Counted from the first letter of the stretch, positions 47,351-56,633 are shown. The stretch: 64,000 bases of DNA from Pseudalgibacter alginicilyticus (GCF_001310225.1 NZ_CP012898.1:558001-622000); one strand, 5' to 3'. The notes: generated by a model not told the origin, from the letters alone. Numbers and translations: made by a program.

Positions 47351-47719
47351 ATGACAAAAAAAGAATCTTTTCTTGTCAATAGATTAAAAAGTATTGGCTT
47401 CGCTTTTAAAGGTGCATATATACTTATTAAAACTGAAGCCAGTATTAAAATACAATTTGTTATTGCTGTTTTTGTTACAGTTACAGGTTTCTATTTTCAA
47501 ATTTCTAATACAGAGTGGCTTGTACAATTTTTAGCTATTGGATTGGTTATGACTGCTGAGGGCATAAATACTGCTATTGAGGAAATTGCAGATTTTATTC
47601 ATCCCGAACATCATAAAAAAATAGGCTTAATCAAAGATGTGGCAGCTGGGGCTGTTTTTATCGCATCAATGTTTGCTATCATTATTGGTTTAATTATTTA
47701 CATTCCAAAAGTTTTTTAA
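47351..47719 (+). CDS. diacylglycerol kinase family protein (DgkA-like)
   Basis: A 122-residue inner-membrane protein with three helices and the signature AEGINTAIEEIADFI (Glu70, Asn73, Glu78), preceded by the FKGAYILIKTEASIKIQF amphipathic segment. Family members phosphorylate diacylglycerol or undecaprenol. Many flavobacterial copies resemble the Gram-positive undecaprenol kinase, so lipid-carrier recycling is as likely as diacylglycerol recycling. Its link to tpx may only be transcriptional. Confidence 0.88.
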   Translation: MTKKESFLVNRLKSIGFAFKGAYILIKTEASIKIQFVIAVFVTVTGFYFQISNTEWLVQFLAIGLVMTAEGINTAIEEIADFIHPEHHKKIGLIKDVAAGAVFIASMFAIIIGLIIYIPKVF

Positions 47720-47853
47720 ACGATTTATTTCTTCTTGCAATTTTTAAAAATAAAGTTTCGTTACCATTAGTAATTTGTATTTTTGCTGAATCGTAAAAAT
47801 GATTCTGTTCTAAACTTATTTTCAGAATCCCAATTAGAAACCAAAAACCATTA

Positions 47854-50226
47854 ATGGCGAAGAAAAAAAACACAGCTAAACCTACAAGCAAAAAGTTTAA
47901 GCTTCCAAGTCTAAAACTATCTAGCCAACAAAACCTTGTTTTAGGTAGTTTTTTAGTCATCTTTGGAATTTTATTATGTATTGCATTTGTATCTTATTTT
48001 TTTACTGGCGATGCTGACCAAAGTACCCTGTCTGAGTTTGCATCCCGCAAGGTTAAAACTCAAAATTGGTTAAGTAAATCTGGTGCTTGGTTAAGTGATT
48101 TTTTCATGAATCGCGGTTTTGGAATATCCTCATTTATAATTTCTGGTTTATTATTCTTATCTGGTATATATGTACTATTAAATAAAGAAAAATCAAAACT
48201 TAGAAAACATTGGTTCTGGGGATTACTAATTATGACTTGGTTTTCTATATTTTTTGGTTTTTTTGGACACAAAAACGGACTTTTTGGAGGTGCGGTTGGT
48301 TTTGAAATTAATAGTTATTTACAAGACTATATAGGAAAAATTGGAACATCACTCCTCCTTTTATTTGGATTAATTACCTATGCTGCTATTCGTTTTAAAC
48401 TCACAGCCGATAGTTTTATACTATTTTTTAAATCCACTAAAAGTAAAATTAAAAATGACTTTTCTGAGGCAGATGAAGACTATATGGTTCCTATTGACAA
48501 TAACCTATCTGAAGAAGCTAAAACAATAAAAACCGCTTTTGATATTCCTGTAAAGTCTGAAGAAAAAACTACTGAACCAGTAAAAAAATCATCTTCACAA
48601 AAAGTTAAATCTACACTTAAAACAGAAATAGATAATGAATTAGAAATTAAAGTAGAAGAAATTGAAGAAGAATTATCTGAAACAGATAATCTTGCTAACA
48701 AATTAGTAGAGGATTTTGGACAATTTGACCCTACCTTAGAATTAAGCAACTATCAATTTCCTCCTTTAGATTTACTTAAAAAATACGGTTCCGAAGGCAT
48801 CACTATTAATCAAGAAGAGCTTGAGGAAAACAAAAACAGAATTGTAGATACCCTTAAAAATTATAACATAGGCATAGCTAGTATCAAAGCCACCATTGGC
48901 CCTACAGTAACACTTTATGAAATTGTACCTGAAGCAGGTATTCGTATTTCTAAAATTAAAAATTTAGAAGATGATATCGCACTATCCTTGTCCGCATTAG
49001 GTATTCGTATTATTGCTCCCATTCCAGGAAAAGGGACCATTGGTATTGAAGTACCAAATCAAAACGCTACCATTGTTTCTATGCGTTCAGTAATTGCTTC
49101 AAAAAAGTTTCAGACTTCAGAAATGCAACTTCCTATTGCCTTAGGAAAAACTATAAGTAACGAAACCTTTGTGGTAGATTTAGCTAAAATGCCTCACCTA
49201 CTAATGGCTGGTGCAACAGGTCAAGGTAAATCTGTTGGTTTAAATGCGGTTTTAACCTCTCTATTATATAGTAAGCATCCTGCAGAAGTTAAGTTTATTT
49301 TGGTAGATCCTAAAAAGGTAGAACTAACACTTTTTAATAAAATAGAACGCCATTATTTAGCAAAACTCCCTGACAGTGAAGAGGCCATTATAACAGATAA
49401 CACGAAAGTTATCAATACATTAAACTCATTATGTATTGAGATGGATAATCGTTATGAATTGCTAAAAAACGCCATGTGCCGTAACCTTGCAGAATATAAT
49501 GCAAAATTTAAAGCTCGTAAATTAAATCCAAATGATGGTCACCAATTTTTACCATATATTGTTTTAGTGGTTGATGAGTTTGCTGATTTGATTATGACAG
49601 CTGGCAAAGAGGTTGAAACACCAATTGCACGTTTAGCTCAATTAGCACGTGCTATTGGCATACATTTAATTATAGCAACACAACGACCTTCTGTTAATGT
49701 AATTACAGGTATTATTAAGGCTAATTTTCCTGCCCGTATTGCGTTTAGAGTGACTTCAAAAATTGACTCCCGTACAATTTTAGACGGTTCAGGAGCTGAC
49801 CAATTAATAGGTCGTGGTGATATGCTTTACACACAAGGTAATGATGTTATTAGAGTACAATGTGCATTCGTTGACACCCCTGAAGTTGAAAAAATAACAG
49901 AATACATTGGTTCGCAAAAAGCTTATCCAGACGCTTATTTATTGCCAGAGTACATTGGAGAAGAAAGTGGCACAAGTCTTGATATAGATGTATCAGATAG
50001 AGATAAGTTATTTAAAGATGCTGCCATAGTAATAGTTACTGCTCAACAAGGTTCAGCTTCTTTATTACAAAGAAAATTAAAATTAGGCTACAATAGGGCT
50101 GGCAGGATTATTGATCAATTGGAAGCCGCTGGTATTGTTGGACCTTTTGAAGGCAGTAAAGCAAGACAAGTTTTAATAACAGATTTAGCAGCTTTAGATG
50201 CCTTTTTAGAAAATGAAATTACTTAA
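47854..50226 (+). CDS. ftsK: DNA translocase FtsK/SpoIIIE
   Basis: A 790-residue septal DNA pump. The N terminus has four membrane helices (about 28-48, 78-98, 112-135 and 160-180). An acidic linker follows (about 205-285), shorter than in E. coli. The motor has Walker A GATGQGKSVGLN (about 452-463) and the LVVDEFADLIM Walker B, with IATQRPSVNVITGIIKANFPARIAFRV. The C-terminal gamma winged helix, which reads KOPS-like sites, is present (ASLLQRKLKLGYNRAGRIID). lolA and lptF/G-like genes follow closely. Confidence 0.96.
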   Translation: MAKKKNTAKPTSKKFKLPSLKLSSQQNLVLGSFLVIFGILLCIAFVSYFFTGDADQSTLSEFASRKVKTQNWLSKSGAWLSDFFMNRGFGISSFIISGLLFLSGIYVLLNKEKSKLRKHWFWGLLIMTWFSIFFGFFGHKNGLFGGAVGFEINSYLQDYIGKIGTSLLLLFGLITYAAIRFKLTADSFILFFKSTKSKIKNDFSEADEDYMVPIDNNLSEEAKTIKTAFDIPVKSEEKTTEPVKKSSSQKVKSTLKTEIDNELEIKVEEIEEELSETDNLANKLVEDFGQFDPTLELSNYQFPPLDLLKKYGSEGITINQEELEENKNRIVDTLKNYNIGIASIKATIGPTVTLYEIVPEAGIRISKIKNLEDDIALSLSALGIRIIAPIPGKGTIGIEVPNQNATIVSMRSVIASKKFQTSEMQLPIALGKTISNETFVVDLAKMPHLLMAGATGQGKSVGLNAVLTSLLYSKHPAEVKFILVDPKKVELTLFNKIERHYLAKLPDSEEAIITDNTKVINTLNSLCIEMDNRYELLKNAMCRNLAEYNAKFKARKLNPNDGHQFLPYIVLVVDEFADLIMTAGKEVETPIARLAQLARAIGIHLIIATQRPSVNVITGIIKANFPARIAFRVTSKIDSRTILDGSGADQLIGRGDMLYTQGNDVIRVQCAFVDTPEVEKITEYIGSQKAYPDAYLLPEYIGEESGTSLDIDVSDRDKLFKDAAIVIVTAQQGSASLLQRKLKLGYNRAGRIIDQLEAAGIVGPFEGSKARQVLITDLAALDAFLENEIT

Positions 50227-50242
50227 TATATAAATAGTGAAA

Positions 50243-50881
50243 ATGAAGAATATTCTTACAATTCTAATAGTACTGATAAGTTTTAACGGTATTGCCCAAA
50301 CCAATAAAGGCAAACAACTACTAACCGAAGTGTCTAATATTGTTAAAAAATATGAAAACATTTCAATTGATTTCAAATACACTTTAGAAAACACCTCTGA
50401 AAACATTAAGCAAGAAACAAAAGGTGATGTGATACTTGAAGGAGACAAGTACAAATTAAATATCCTTGGTGTTACCCGTATTTTTGACGGTAGCACTCTT
50501 TACAACATTAGCCCAGAAGATGAAGAGGTTACAATATCAAAATCCAATAATGATGATGAAGACTCCATTACACCAAGCAAAATGTTGTCATTTTACCAAG
50601 ATGGATACACCTACGCTATGGATATTGAACAAAACATTAAAGGACGTAAAATTCAGTATGTAAAACTAACCCCAATTGACTCTAATTCTGAAATTAAATA
50701 CATTCTTTTAGGAATTGATTCGCAAACCAAACACATTTATAATTTAATACAAATTGGAAAGAACAACACCAAAACTACTTTAACGGTTAATTCTTTTAAA
50801 ACAAACGAGCCTTTGTCAAAAACCTTATTTACCTTTGATGTCAATAAATATAAAAATTATTACATCAACAAATTAGATTAG
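50243..50881 (+). CDS. LolA-like outer-membrane lipoprotein carrier protein
   Basis: A 212-residue periplasmic protein. MKNILTILIVLISFNGIAQ is the signal peptide; the mature part is an open barrel of LolA type, with TKGDVILEGDKYKLNILGVTRIFDG and KYILLGIDSQTKHIYNLIQI. It should carry lipoproteins from the Lol transporter to the outer membrane. The frame could start two codons earlier at a GTG (50237), but the ATG at 50243 is preferred. It lies 16 bases after ftsK and 15 bases before the LptF/G gene. Confidence 0.85.
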   Translation: MKNILTILIVLISFNGIAQTNKGKQLLTEVSNIVKKYENISIDFKYTLENTSENIKQETKGDVILEGDKYKLNILGVTRIFDGSTLYNISPEDEEVTISKSNNDDEDSITPSKMLSFYQDGYTYAMDIEQNIKGRKIQYVKLTPIDSNSEIKYILLGIDSQTKHIYNLIQIGKNNTKTTLTVNSFKTNEPLSKTLFTFDVNKYKNYYINKLD

Positions 50882-50896
50882 AGGTTTTAATTCCCC

Positions 50897-52852
50897 GTGA
50901 AAATACTAGACAAATACATACTAACCACTTATCTTCGGACTTTTATAAGCGTGTTTTTAATACTCATGCTTATTTTTATTTTACAATCTGTTTGGCTCTA
51001 TATAAAAGAGCTTGCAGGAAAAGATTTAGCAATAACTGTTATTTTTAAATTTTTAACGTATGTTACACCTACGTTAATGCCTTTAATAGTTCCATTAACC
51101 ATACTTTTAACATCTATCATGGTGTTTGGTAATTTTGCTGAAAATTACGAGTTTGCCGCTATGAAGTCAACAGGTATTTCATTGCAAAGAGCCATGTCTG
51201 GACTTAGCGTATTTATTGTAGCCTTAGCTGTTTTTGTTTTTTTCATTGCTAATAGTATTATACCTTGGGCAAACTTTAATTTTTATAATCTTCGTAAAAA
51301 CATAGCCAAAGTGCAACCCGCCATGGCCATTGCCGAAGGGCAATTTAACGAAATTGAAACTTATAATATAAAAGTTGAAGAAAAGAGTGGAGATAAAGGG
51401 CAATATTTAAAAGATGTCATAATTCATATAAAGCAAGATAAAGCTGTTATTAAAGCTAAAACTGGCGAATTATTAAGCGAAGAAAACTCAGATGTTTTAA
51501 AATTGAATCTTTTTGATGGAAACTATTATAAAGATCATACCCCAAAAAGTTTAAAAGCAAGAGAAAAGTATCCATTTACAAAAAGTAAATTTGACAAATA
51601 CACCATTAATATTGATTTGTCTCAAATTAATGGTGAAGTTGACATAGATGACAAAAGTTACACCAACAGGTATAATATGTTAAATATAAGCGACTTAGAT
51701 TACACAATAGACTCACTTGTAAAAAAAGAAAACGAATCTTTAAAAAACTTTTCTAGACAACTTCAAATTAGATCTGGGATTGTTTCTCTTAGAAAAAATC
51801 AAAATAAAAAAACTAAGGATTCTATTTTTACAGGAAACATTTTAGACTTATTTGATTATAGCCAAAAAATTGCATTATTAGACATAGCTTCAAATTCAGT
51901 AAGAGCTACACCATCCATATTAACAACTCAAAAAACCTCCAAAAAAATATCCACTATATTATTAAACAGGCACATCATTTCCTTACATGAAAAATTAGCA
52001 TTGGGATTTGCTTGTATTATTTTATTTTTTGTTGGCGCACCTCTTGGTGCTTTAATTCGAAAAGGAGGACTTGGCCTCCCAATGGTTATAGCCGTTTTAC
52101 TGTTTTTAACTTACCATTTTATGGGCATCTTTGCTACCAATAGCTCAAAAGATGGCACACTAAATCCTGTTTTTGCAACTTGGTTTGCTACATTGGTTAT
52201 GCTGCCTTTGAGTATATTTTTGACGCGAAGAGCTACTGCTGATAAAGGCTTATTTGAAATTGGAAATATTATTGAGCCTATAAAAAGACTTTTTAAAATA
52301 AAATCTGAAGAGGAAGCTCCTGATTATTCTGATTTTCACAGATTCAAACACGATAAACTAATTGATATCATAAAAAATTACAGTAATTATGATTATGAAG
52401 AAAGCAGTCGTTTTGAAGCCATCAAGATTTTAAACAGTCGTGGAAAAACTTATGAAAACCTATTAAATGATGGTGTTGTTTTTAATCAAGATTATAAAAA
52501 AACACAAACCATAGCTTCTGATTATTCCAATCTCTCAAAATTCTCCATTATTTTGTATAGTGTTGGTATTATACTTTTAGTACTCTTTTTTGTATTTAAA
52601 AATAATAAATTACCATCTTTATCATTAGCCTCTATTCAATTAAGTTTGGTAGCATTTGCTTTATACATCATATATTATATTAAATCGTTTATAAACTTAT
52701 CTAAATTTTATAAGCATATCACAGAAAAATCAAAGTTTCCAAATCCAATAACGTTTATTTTGGGATTACCACTTTACATAATTACTTATCCTTTACTAAA
52801 TTCAAAAATAAAAGAAGACCAAAAACTTAATTGTTTGGAATCTTTAAAATAG
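50897..52852 (+). CDS. LptF/LptG family permease with long C-terminal extension
   Basis: A 651-residue inner-membrane protein. Residues 1-445 are the YjgP/YjgQ fold: helices at about 10-35, 55-80 and 100-122, a periplasmic beta-jellyroll region (130-350), and three helices at 370-445 (LGFACIILFFVGAPLGALIRKGG). This is the subunit that draws LPS from the membrane for export. A further 200 residues, with a soluble part and two or more hydrophobic segments (about 550-570 and 580-600), are not found in E. coli LptF or LptG. The start is a GTG at 50897. Confidence 0.87.
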   Translation: MKILDKYILTTYLRTFISVFLILMLIFILQSVWLYIKELAGKDLAITVIFKFLTYVTPTLMPLIVPLTILLTSIMVFGNFAENYEFAAMKSTGISLQRAMSGLSVFIVALAVFVFFIANSIIPWANFNFYNLRKNIAKVQPAMAIAEGQFNEIETYNIKVEEKSGDKGQYLKDVIIHIKQDKAVIKAKTGELLSEENSDVLKLNLFDGNYYKDHTPKSLKAREKYPFTKSKFDKYTINIDLSQINGEVDIDDKSYTNRYNMLNISDLDYTIDSLVKKENESLKNFSRQLQIRSGIVSLRKNQNKKTKDSIFTGNILDLFDYSQKIALLDIASNSVRATPSILTTQKTSKKISTILLNRHIISLHEKLALGFACIILFFVGAPLGALIRKGGLGLPMVIAVLLFLTYHFMGIFATNSSKDGTLNPVFATWFATLVMLPLSIFLTRRATADKGLFEIGNIIEPIKRLFKIKSEEEAPDYSDFHRFKHDKLIDIIKNYSNYDYEESSRFEAIKILNSRGKTYENLLNDGVVFNQDYKKTQTIASDYSNLSKFSIILYSVGIILLVLFFVFKNNKLPSLSLASIQLSLVAFALYIIYYIKSFINLSKFYKHITEKSKFPNPITFILGLPLYIITYPLLNSKIKEDQKLNCLESLK

Positions 52853-52863
52853 CAATACCTTTG
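52834..52863 (+). promoter_or_regulatory. promoter of ribBA, TTTG-N18-TACCTTTG
   Basis: TTTG (52834-52837) and TACCTTTG (52856-52863) form a consensus Bacteroidota promoter. The ribBA ATG begins only five bases after the -7 box, so the transcript would have almost no leader. Confidence 0.6.
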
Positions 52864-52867
52864 CAAA

Positions 52868-54028
52868 ATGACAACACAAACAGATATACCTCAAAAAAAT
52901 TCAACAATCAAACTAAATACTATACATGAAGCTATTGAAGATATTCGTGATGGAAAAGTTATTATTGTTGTAGATGATGAAAATCGTGAAAATGAAGGTG
53001 ATTTTCTAGCAGCTGCAGATAAAGTAACACCAGAAATGATAAACTTTATGGCTACCCATGGTAGAGGGCTTATTTGTGCGCCACTAACAGAAAATAGATG
53101 TAAAGAACTTGAACTAAACATGATGGTTCGCAATAATACAGACCCAATGGAAACCGCTTTTACGGTTTCTGTAGATTTAAGAGGTCATGGTGTTACTACG
53201 GGTATTTCTGCTGCTGATAGAGCCAAAACAGTAAAAGCTCTTATAGACCCAAATACAAAATCCTTTGAATTAGCTCGTCCAGGACACATTTTTCCTTTAG
53301 TAGCTAAAGAAGGAGGTGTTTTAAGACGAACAGGACATACTGAAGCAGCCATCGATTTTGCTAGATTAGCAGGGTTAAATCCTGCTGGTGTTATTGTAGA
53401 AATCATGAATGAAGATGGGTCTATGGCACGACTTCCTCAACTTATTAAAGTTGCTAAAAAGCTAAATTTAAAAATAGTTTCTATAGAAGATTTAGTAGCT
53501 TATAGAATGCAGCACGATTCTTTAATTGACAAAAAAGAAGACTTTCAAATAGAAACACGTTTTGGAAGCTTCAGATTAAGGGCTTACAAGCAGACAACTA
53601 ATAACCAAATACATATAGCACTTACAAAAGGACAATGGAAAGATGATGAACCTGTGTTAACAAGGATAAATTCTACCATGGTAAACAATGATATTTTAGG
53701 TACACTGACCAATAATGTAGATAAACAATTGGTGGATATGTTTAAGGTTATAAATAAAGAAGGTAAAGGTGCCATTATATTTATTAACCAAGAAACACAA
53801 TCAATGAATCTTTTAAACCGACTAAGTGTTTTAAAAGAAAACCAAACTCCTGACTCTATTTACAAAGCTCCTAAGGTAGATATGGATGCTAGAGATTTTG
53901 GTATAGGAGCACAAATTTTACATGATTTAAATGTTCATAAACTGCGATTAATTTCTAACACTGAACAAACAAAACGCGTTGGTTTAATTGGTTATGGCTT
54001 AGAAATTATTGAATATGTAAATTATTAA
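52868..54028 (+). CDS. ribB: 3,4-dihydroxy-2-butanone-4-phosphate synthase with degenerate GTP cyclohydrolase II domain
   Basis: A 386-residue RibBA-like fusion for riboflavin synthesis. The N-terminal RibB domain (about 12-215) is intact, with DDENRENEGD (36-45), ATHGRGLICAPL, and ARPGHIFPLVAKEGGVLRRTGHTEA. The C-terminal RibA-like domain (about 220-386) keeps the fold but has lost all three zinc cysteines (the region reads NNDILGTLTNNVDKQL) and the GRNIGL loop (now ETQSMNLLN), while an Asp-Arg-Asp (DARDFG) remains. GTP cyclohydrolase II activity is therefore unlikely, and a separate ribA should exist elsewhere. Confidence 0.9.
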   Translation: MTTQTDIPQKNSTIKLNTIHEAIEDIRDGKVIIVVDDENRENEGDFLAAADKVTPEMINFMATHGRGLICAPLTENRCKELELNMMVRNNTDPMETAFTVSVDLRGHGVTTGISAADRAKTVKALIDPNTKSFELARPGHIFPLVAKEGGVLRRTGHTEAAIDFARLAGLNPAGVIVEIMNEDGSMARLPQLIKVAKKLNLKIVSIEDLVAYRMQHDSLIDKKEDFQIETRFGSFRLRAYKQTTNNQIHIALTKGQWKDDEPVLTRINSTMVNNDILGTLTNNVDKQLVDMFKVINKEGKGAIIFINQETQSMNLLNRLSVLKENQTPDSIYKAPKVDMDARDFGIGAQILHDLNVHKLRLISNTEQTKRVGLIGYGLEIIEYVNY

Positions 54029-54048
54029 AAAACATATGTTATCAATTT

Positions 54049-54085
54049 AAAAAGGGGATTTAATTAAAATTACCCCCCCTTTTTT
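54049..54085. terminator. bidirectional terminator between ribBA and the KdnA-like gene
   Basis: AAAAAGGGG pairs with CCCC inside a run of seven C followed by six T. The loop is about 15 bases. It lies between convergent genes. Confidence 0.75.
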
Positions 54086-54103
54086 ACAACATAAATACTG
54101 TAA

Positions 54104-55297
54104 CTAAATAACATTTTGAATGGCCTCAACCATTTTTCCAGCTCTACGTTTTACTTCTGCTTCTGTCCATGATAACTTAATTAAGCATGATATATTTCTT
54201 GAGATATAATGATCTGATGTTTTAAAAGTTTTAGTTTCAAGATACTTAAGTCCTTCTTTAACCTCTTCTGAAATAGGAAATAATGATTTTAGTTTTTTTA
54301 AATGATCCCATTTACGAACGTAATGCCAGTTGTTATTGTAATAATGAAAGCATCCATCTACCCCACTTTCTTTAAAGTTTTCGGAAACATTAGTGGCTAT
54401 TTCTAAATCTGGTAGAAAGAAATTTAAAAACCCATAGTTTTCCACACCACCATCAGGAACGGTTCTAAAAACAACCTCTGATATTTGAGACAAAGCATCA
54501 CGCAAGATGTTATAGTTTCTTTTTTGAATAGCTAAAAATTCAGGTAAACGCTTCACTTGAGCCAAGCCAACAGCTGCATGTAATTCTGATATCCTGAAAT
54601 TATATCCTAAAAACGGATGCGTTTCTGCACCTCTATCTAAACCAACATGGTCGTGACCATGATCGCTATAATGGTCGGCATTTATATAATAATCTTTATT
54701 ATTGCTTATGACAGCCCCACCTTCACCGCAAGTTATGGTTTTTACAAAATCAAATGAAAAACAACCTAAATGCCCTATGCTACCTAATGGTTGGTTTTTA
54801 TATGTGCCACCTATAGCTTGACATGCGTCCTCTATTAATAATAAATCATGCTTATCACAAATCGCTTTTAAAGCATCCATTTGTCCCATACTACCACACA
54901 TTTGCACAACCATAACGGCTTTAGTTTTTTGTGTGATAGCTGCTGTAACAGCTTCTGGACTCAAACATAAGGTATCATCAATATCAACTAATATTGGAAT
55001 AGCGCCAAGCATCATAATAGCTTCAAAACTGGCCACAAATGTGAATGTTGGCATAATAACTTCATCTCCTGCTCCTACGCCTGCACTTGCTAATGCTATA
55101 GATACAGCAGCCGTTCCACTGGATACCAATTGCACGTGTTTAGATTGAAAGGTGTTTTGTAATTCTGCCTCTAATTCTTTAGCTTTCCAATGCCCATTTC
55201 GCATGCCATCAAAACCATAGCGCATTAATACACCGTTATCTAACACATCGTTAACTTGTTTACGTTCTAAATCTCCAAATAATTCAAATCCTGGCAT
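54104..55297 (-). CDS. DegT/DnrJ/EryC1 family aminotransferase, KdnA-like (8-amino-Kdo synthesis)
   Basis: A 397-residue PLP enzyme. Lys186 in FSFDFVKTITCGEGGA is the Schiff-base lysine and Asp157 in IEDACQAIGG binds the pyridine nitrogen. The start MPGFELFGDLERKQVNDVL, then MRYGFDGMRNGHWK, and the FDFVKTITCGEGG stretch resemble KdnA, which aminates C8 of an octulosonate to make 8-amino-8-deoxy-Kdo in Shewanella. If so, it modifies the inner core of lipopolysaccharide. The partner oxidase KdnB is not in this window. Other nucleotide-sugar aminotransferase roles are possible. Confidence 0.72.
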   Translation of the reverse strand: MPGFELFGDLERKQVNDVLDNGVLMRYGFDGMRNGHWKAKELEAELQNTFQSKHVQLVSSGTAAVSIALASAGVGAGDEVIMPTFTFVASFEAIMMLGAIPILVDIDDTLCLSPEAVTAAITQKTKAVMVVQMCGSMGQMDALKAICDKHDLLLIEDACQAIGGTYKNQPLGSIGHLGCFSFDFVKTITCGEGGAVISNNKDYYINADHYSDHGHDHVGLDRGAETHPFLGYNFRISELHAAVGLAQVKRLPEFLAIQKRNYNILRDALSQISEVVFRTVPDGGVENYGFLNFFLPDLEIATNVSENFKESGVDGCFHYYNNNWHYVRKWDHLKKLKSLFPISEEVKEGLKYLETKTFKTSDHYISRNISCLIKLSWTEAEVKRRAGKMVEAIQNVI

Positions 55298-55482
55298 AAT
55301 TTTATTTTTTTATTTGTTGTTGAATTGGGGTTTTGCGTTAGGGATTAAGGTGGCATCCTTTTTTAAAATTAATACTATTGAAATTGAACAGCTACAGATA
55401 GCACATTAGCTTGATATAAAATTTGGCAACAATTAAAAAGATATAGCCGAAAGCCCGACCCTTGAGGTAACGCCCTAATACT

Positions 55483-56112
55483 TTAAATTTCAATAATAGC
55501 TTCTTCTAAAGGTTTTCTAACTTTTTTGAAAGTTGAAAACATATCATCGTCCGCTCGGTATCCTACCGGTAAAAGCAGTACAGATTTTAAACCAATTTTA
55601 TTCAATTCTAAAACCTCGTCAAACTTTTTTGGCAAAAAACCCTCCATAGGGCATGAATCAATTCCTTCCATGGCACAAACAGTCATTAAATTCCCTAAAG
55701 CTATATAGGCCTGATTTGTAGACCATTTTTGACGCTCTTCGATGGTCATTTTTTCCATCATTTTAATTAAATCTTCTCGATAGGGTTTTAAAATAGTTTC
55801 TGAGGTGTTCCTAATTTTTTTTATATTATTGTAATAATCAACAACATCAGTTTTAATAACATTTTCTTGAATACAAATAACTAATAAATGTGATGCCTCT
55901 AAAACTTGTTTTTGATAAAAGGAATGAGCCACCAAAGTTTCTCTTAAAGCAATATTTTCTACAACTAATAATTTTATAGTTTGCAGTCCGAAAGACGTGG
56001 CGGTAAGATTAAAAGCTTCTTTTAAAATGTTTAGTTTATCAATTGGTAGTTTTTTAGTACTATCAAACTTTTTAGTAGCATAACGCCATTGTAGCTGTTT
56101 TATGGTGTTCAT
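55483..56112 (-). CDS. nitroreductase family NAD(P)H-dependent oxidoreductase
   Basis: A 209-residue FMN flavoprotein of the NfsB/NfnB type. RYATKKFDSTKKL near the N terminus holds the FMN-phosphate binding Arg/Lys, and AIDSCPMEGF-like GIDSCPMEGFLPKKFDEVL and SVLLLPVGYRADDD are the later family signatures. The frame is open 27 residues further up (to 56193), but the ATG at 56112 (MNTIKQLQWRYATKKF) is the true start. It probably reduces quinones or nitro compounds. Confidence 0.9.
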   Translation of the reverse strand: MNTIKQLQWRYATKKFDSTKKLPIDKLNILKEAFNLTATSFGLQTIKLLVVENIALRETLVAHSFYQKQVLEASHLLVICIQENVIKTDVVDYYNNIKKIRNTSETILKPYREDLIKMMEKMTIEERQKWSTNQAYIALGNLMTVCAMEGIDSCPMEGFLPKKFDEVLELNKIGLKSVLLLPVGYRADDDMFSTFKKVRKPLEEAIIEI

Positions 56113-56230
56113 TATAATTTTATATATTTCTGCAAAAATAAGGTTTGCAATTTTGATTTTCACAAAAAAGAGACTAAAATGATTGAATATCATTGGGGTA
56201 AAAAATATTTTTTAAAAAAGGCTTGTTTTA

Positions 56231-56262
56231 TTTGAAAGTATTGAAAAAGGATACTATATTTG
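56231..56262 (+). promoter_or_regulatory. promoter of tRNA-Ser, TTTG-N20-TATATTTG
   Basis: TTTG (56231-56234) and TATATTTG (56255-56262) match the Bacteroidota -33/-7 consensus. The start site would fall near 56269, about 30 bases before the tRNA. Confidence 0.75.
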
Positions 56263-56298
56263 CACCCGCATTCAGGGAATACCTGATGAGGCACTCAA

Positions 56299-56383
56299 GG
56301 AGAAATGGCAGAGTGGTCGAATGCGGCAGTCTTGAAAACTGTTGAGGGTCACACCTCCGGGGGTTCGAATCCCTCTTTCTCCG
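56299..56383 (+). tRNA. tRNA-Ser (anticodon TGA)
   Basis: An 85-base class II tRNA. The acceptor stem GGAGAAA pairs with TTTCTCC before the discriminator G; the anticodon loop CTTGAAA holds TGA (56333-56335); the long variable arm (TTGAGGGTCACACCTCC) is that of tRNA-Ser; the T arm is GGGGGTTCGAATCCCTC. CCA is not encoded. Its 3' end is a usual target for tyrosine recombinases, and one is encoded 250 bases downstream. Confidence 0.97.
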
Positions 56384-56406
56384 CTAAGAGTTTAAGAAAC
56401 TCAATC

Positions 56407-56440
56407 AAAACGCTGTAAAACTTATGTTTTACGGCGTTTT
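56407..56440 (+). terminator. terminator after tRNA-Ser
   Basis: AAAACGCTGTAAAAC and GTTTTACGGCGTTTT form a 15-base stem with one wobble and a four-base loop, followed by T. Confidence 0.85.
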
Positions 56441-56486
56441 TTCATTTGTGACTATCCCATAAAGTTCATTAAATGGTATGCTTTCA

Positions 56487-56530
56487 GTGACCTATTTAAT
56501 GACCTATTGTTTAAAATTCAAATAGGTCAC
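56487..56530. repeat. direct and inverted GTGACCTATT repeats between tRNA-Ser and the integrase gene
   Basis: GTGACCTATTT (56487-56497) is repeated directly as TGACCTATT (56500-56508), and inverted as AAATAGGTCAC (56520-56530, perfect 11 bases). Three copies in 44 bases, between a tRNA attachment target and a recombinase gene, suggest arm or accessory binding sites for the recombinase or its regulator. Confidence 0.6.
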
Positions 56531-56633
56531 TAGAAAACGCTGAAACACTTGTATAATAAGGAGTTCACGTTTTGAACATCTTGTTTCAAGTAGTTTTAAG
56601 AGATAGTTTTATCAACCTAAAAAGTTACCACAA

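Noticed and set aside
52853-52867. FMN riboswitch before ribBA
   Set aside because: Only 15 bases separate the upstream stop from the ATG, far too short.
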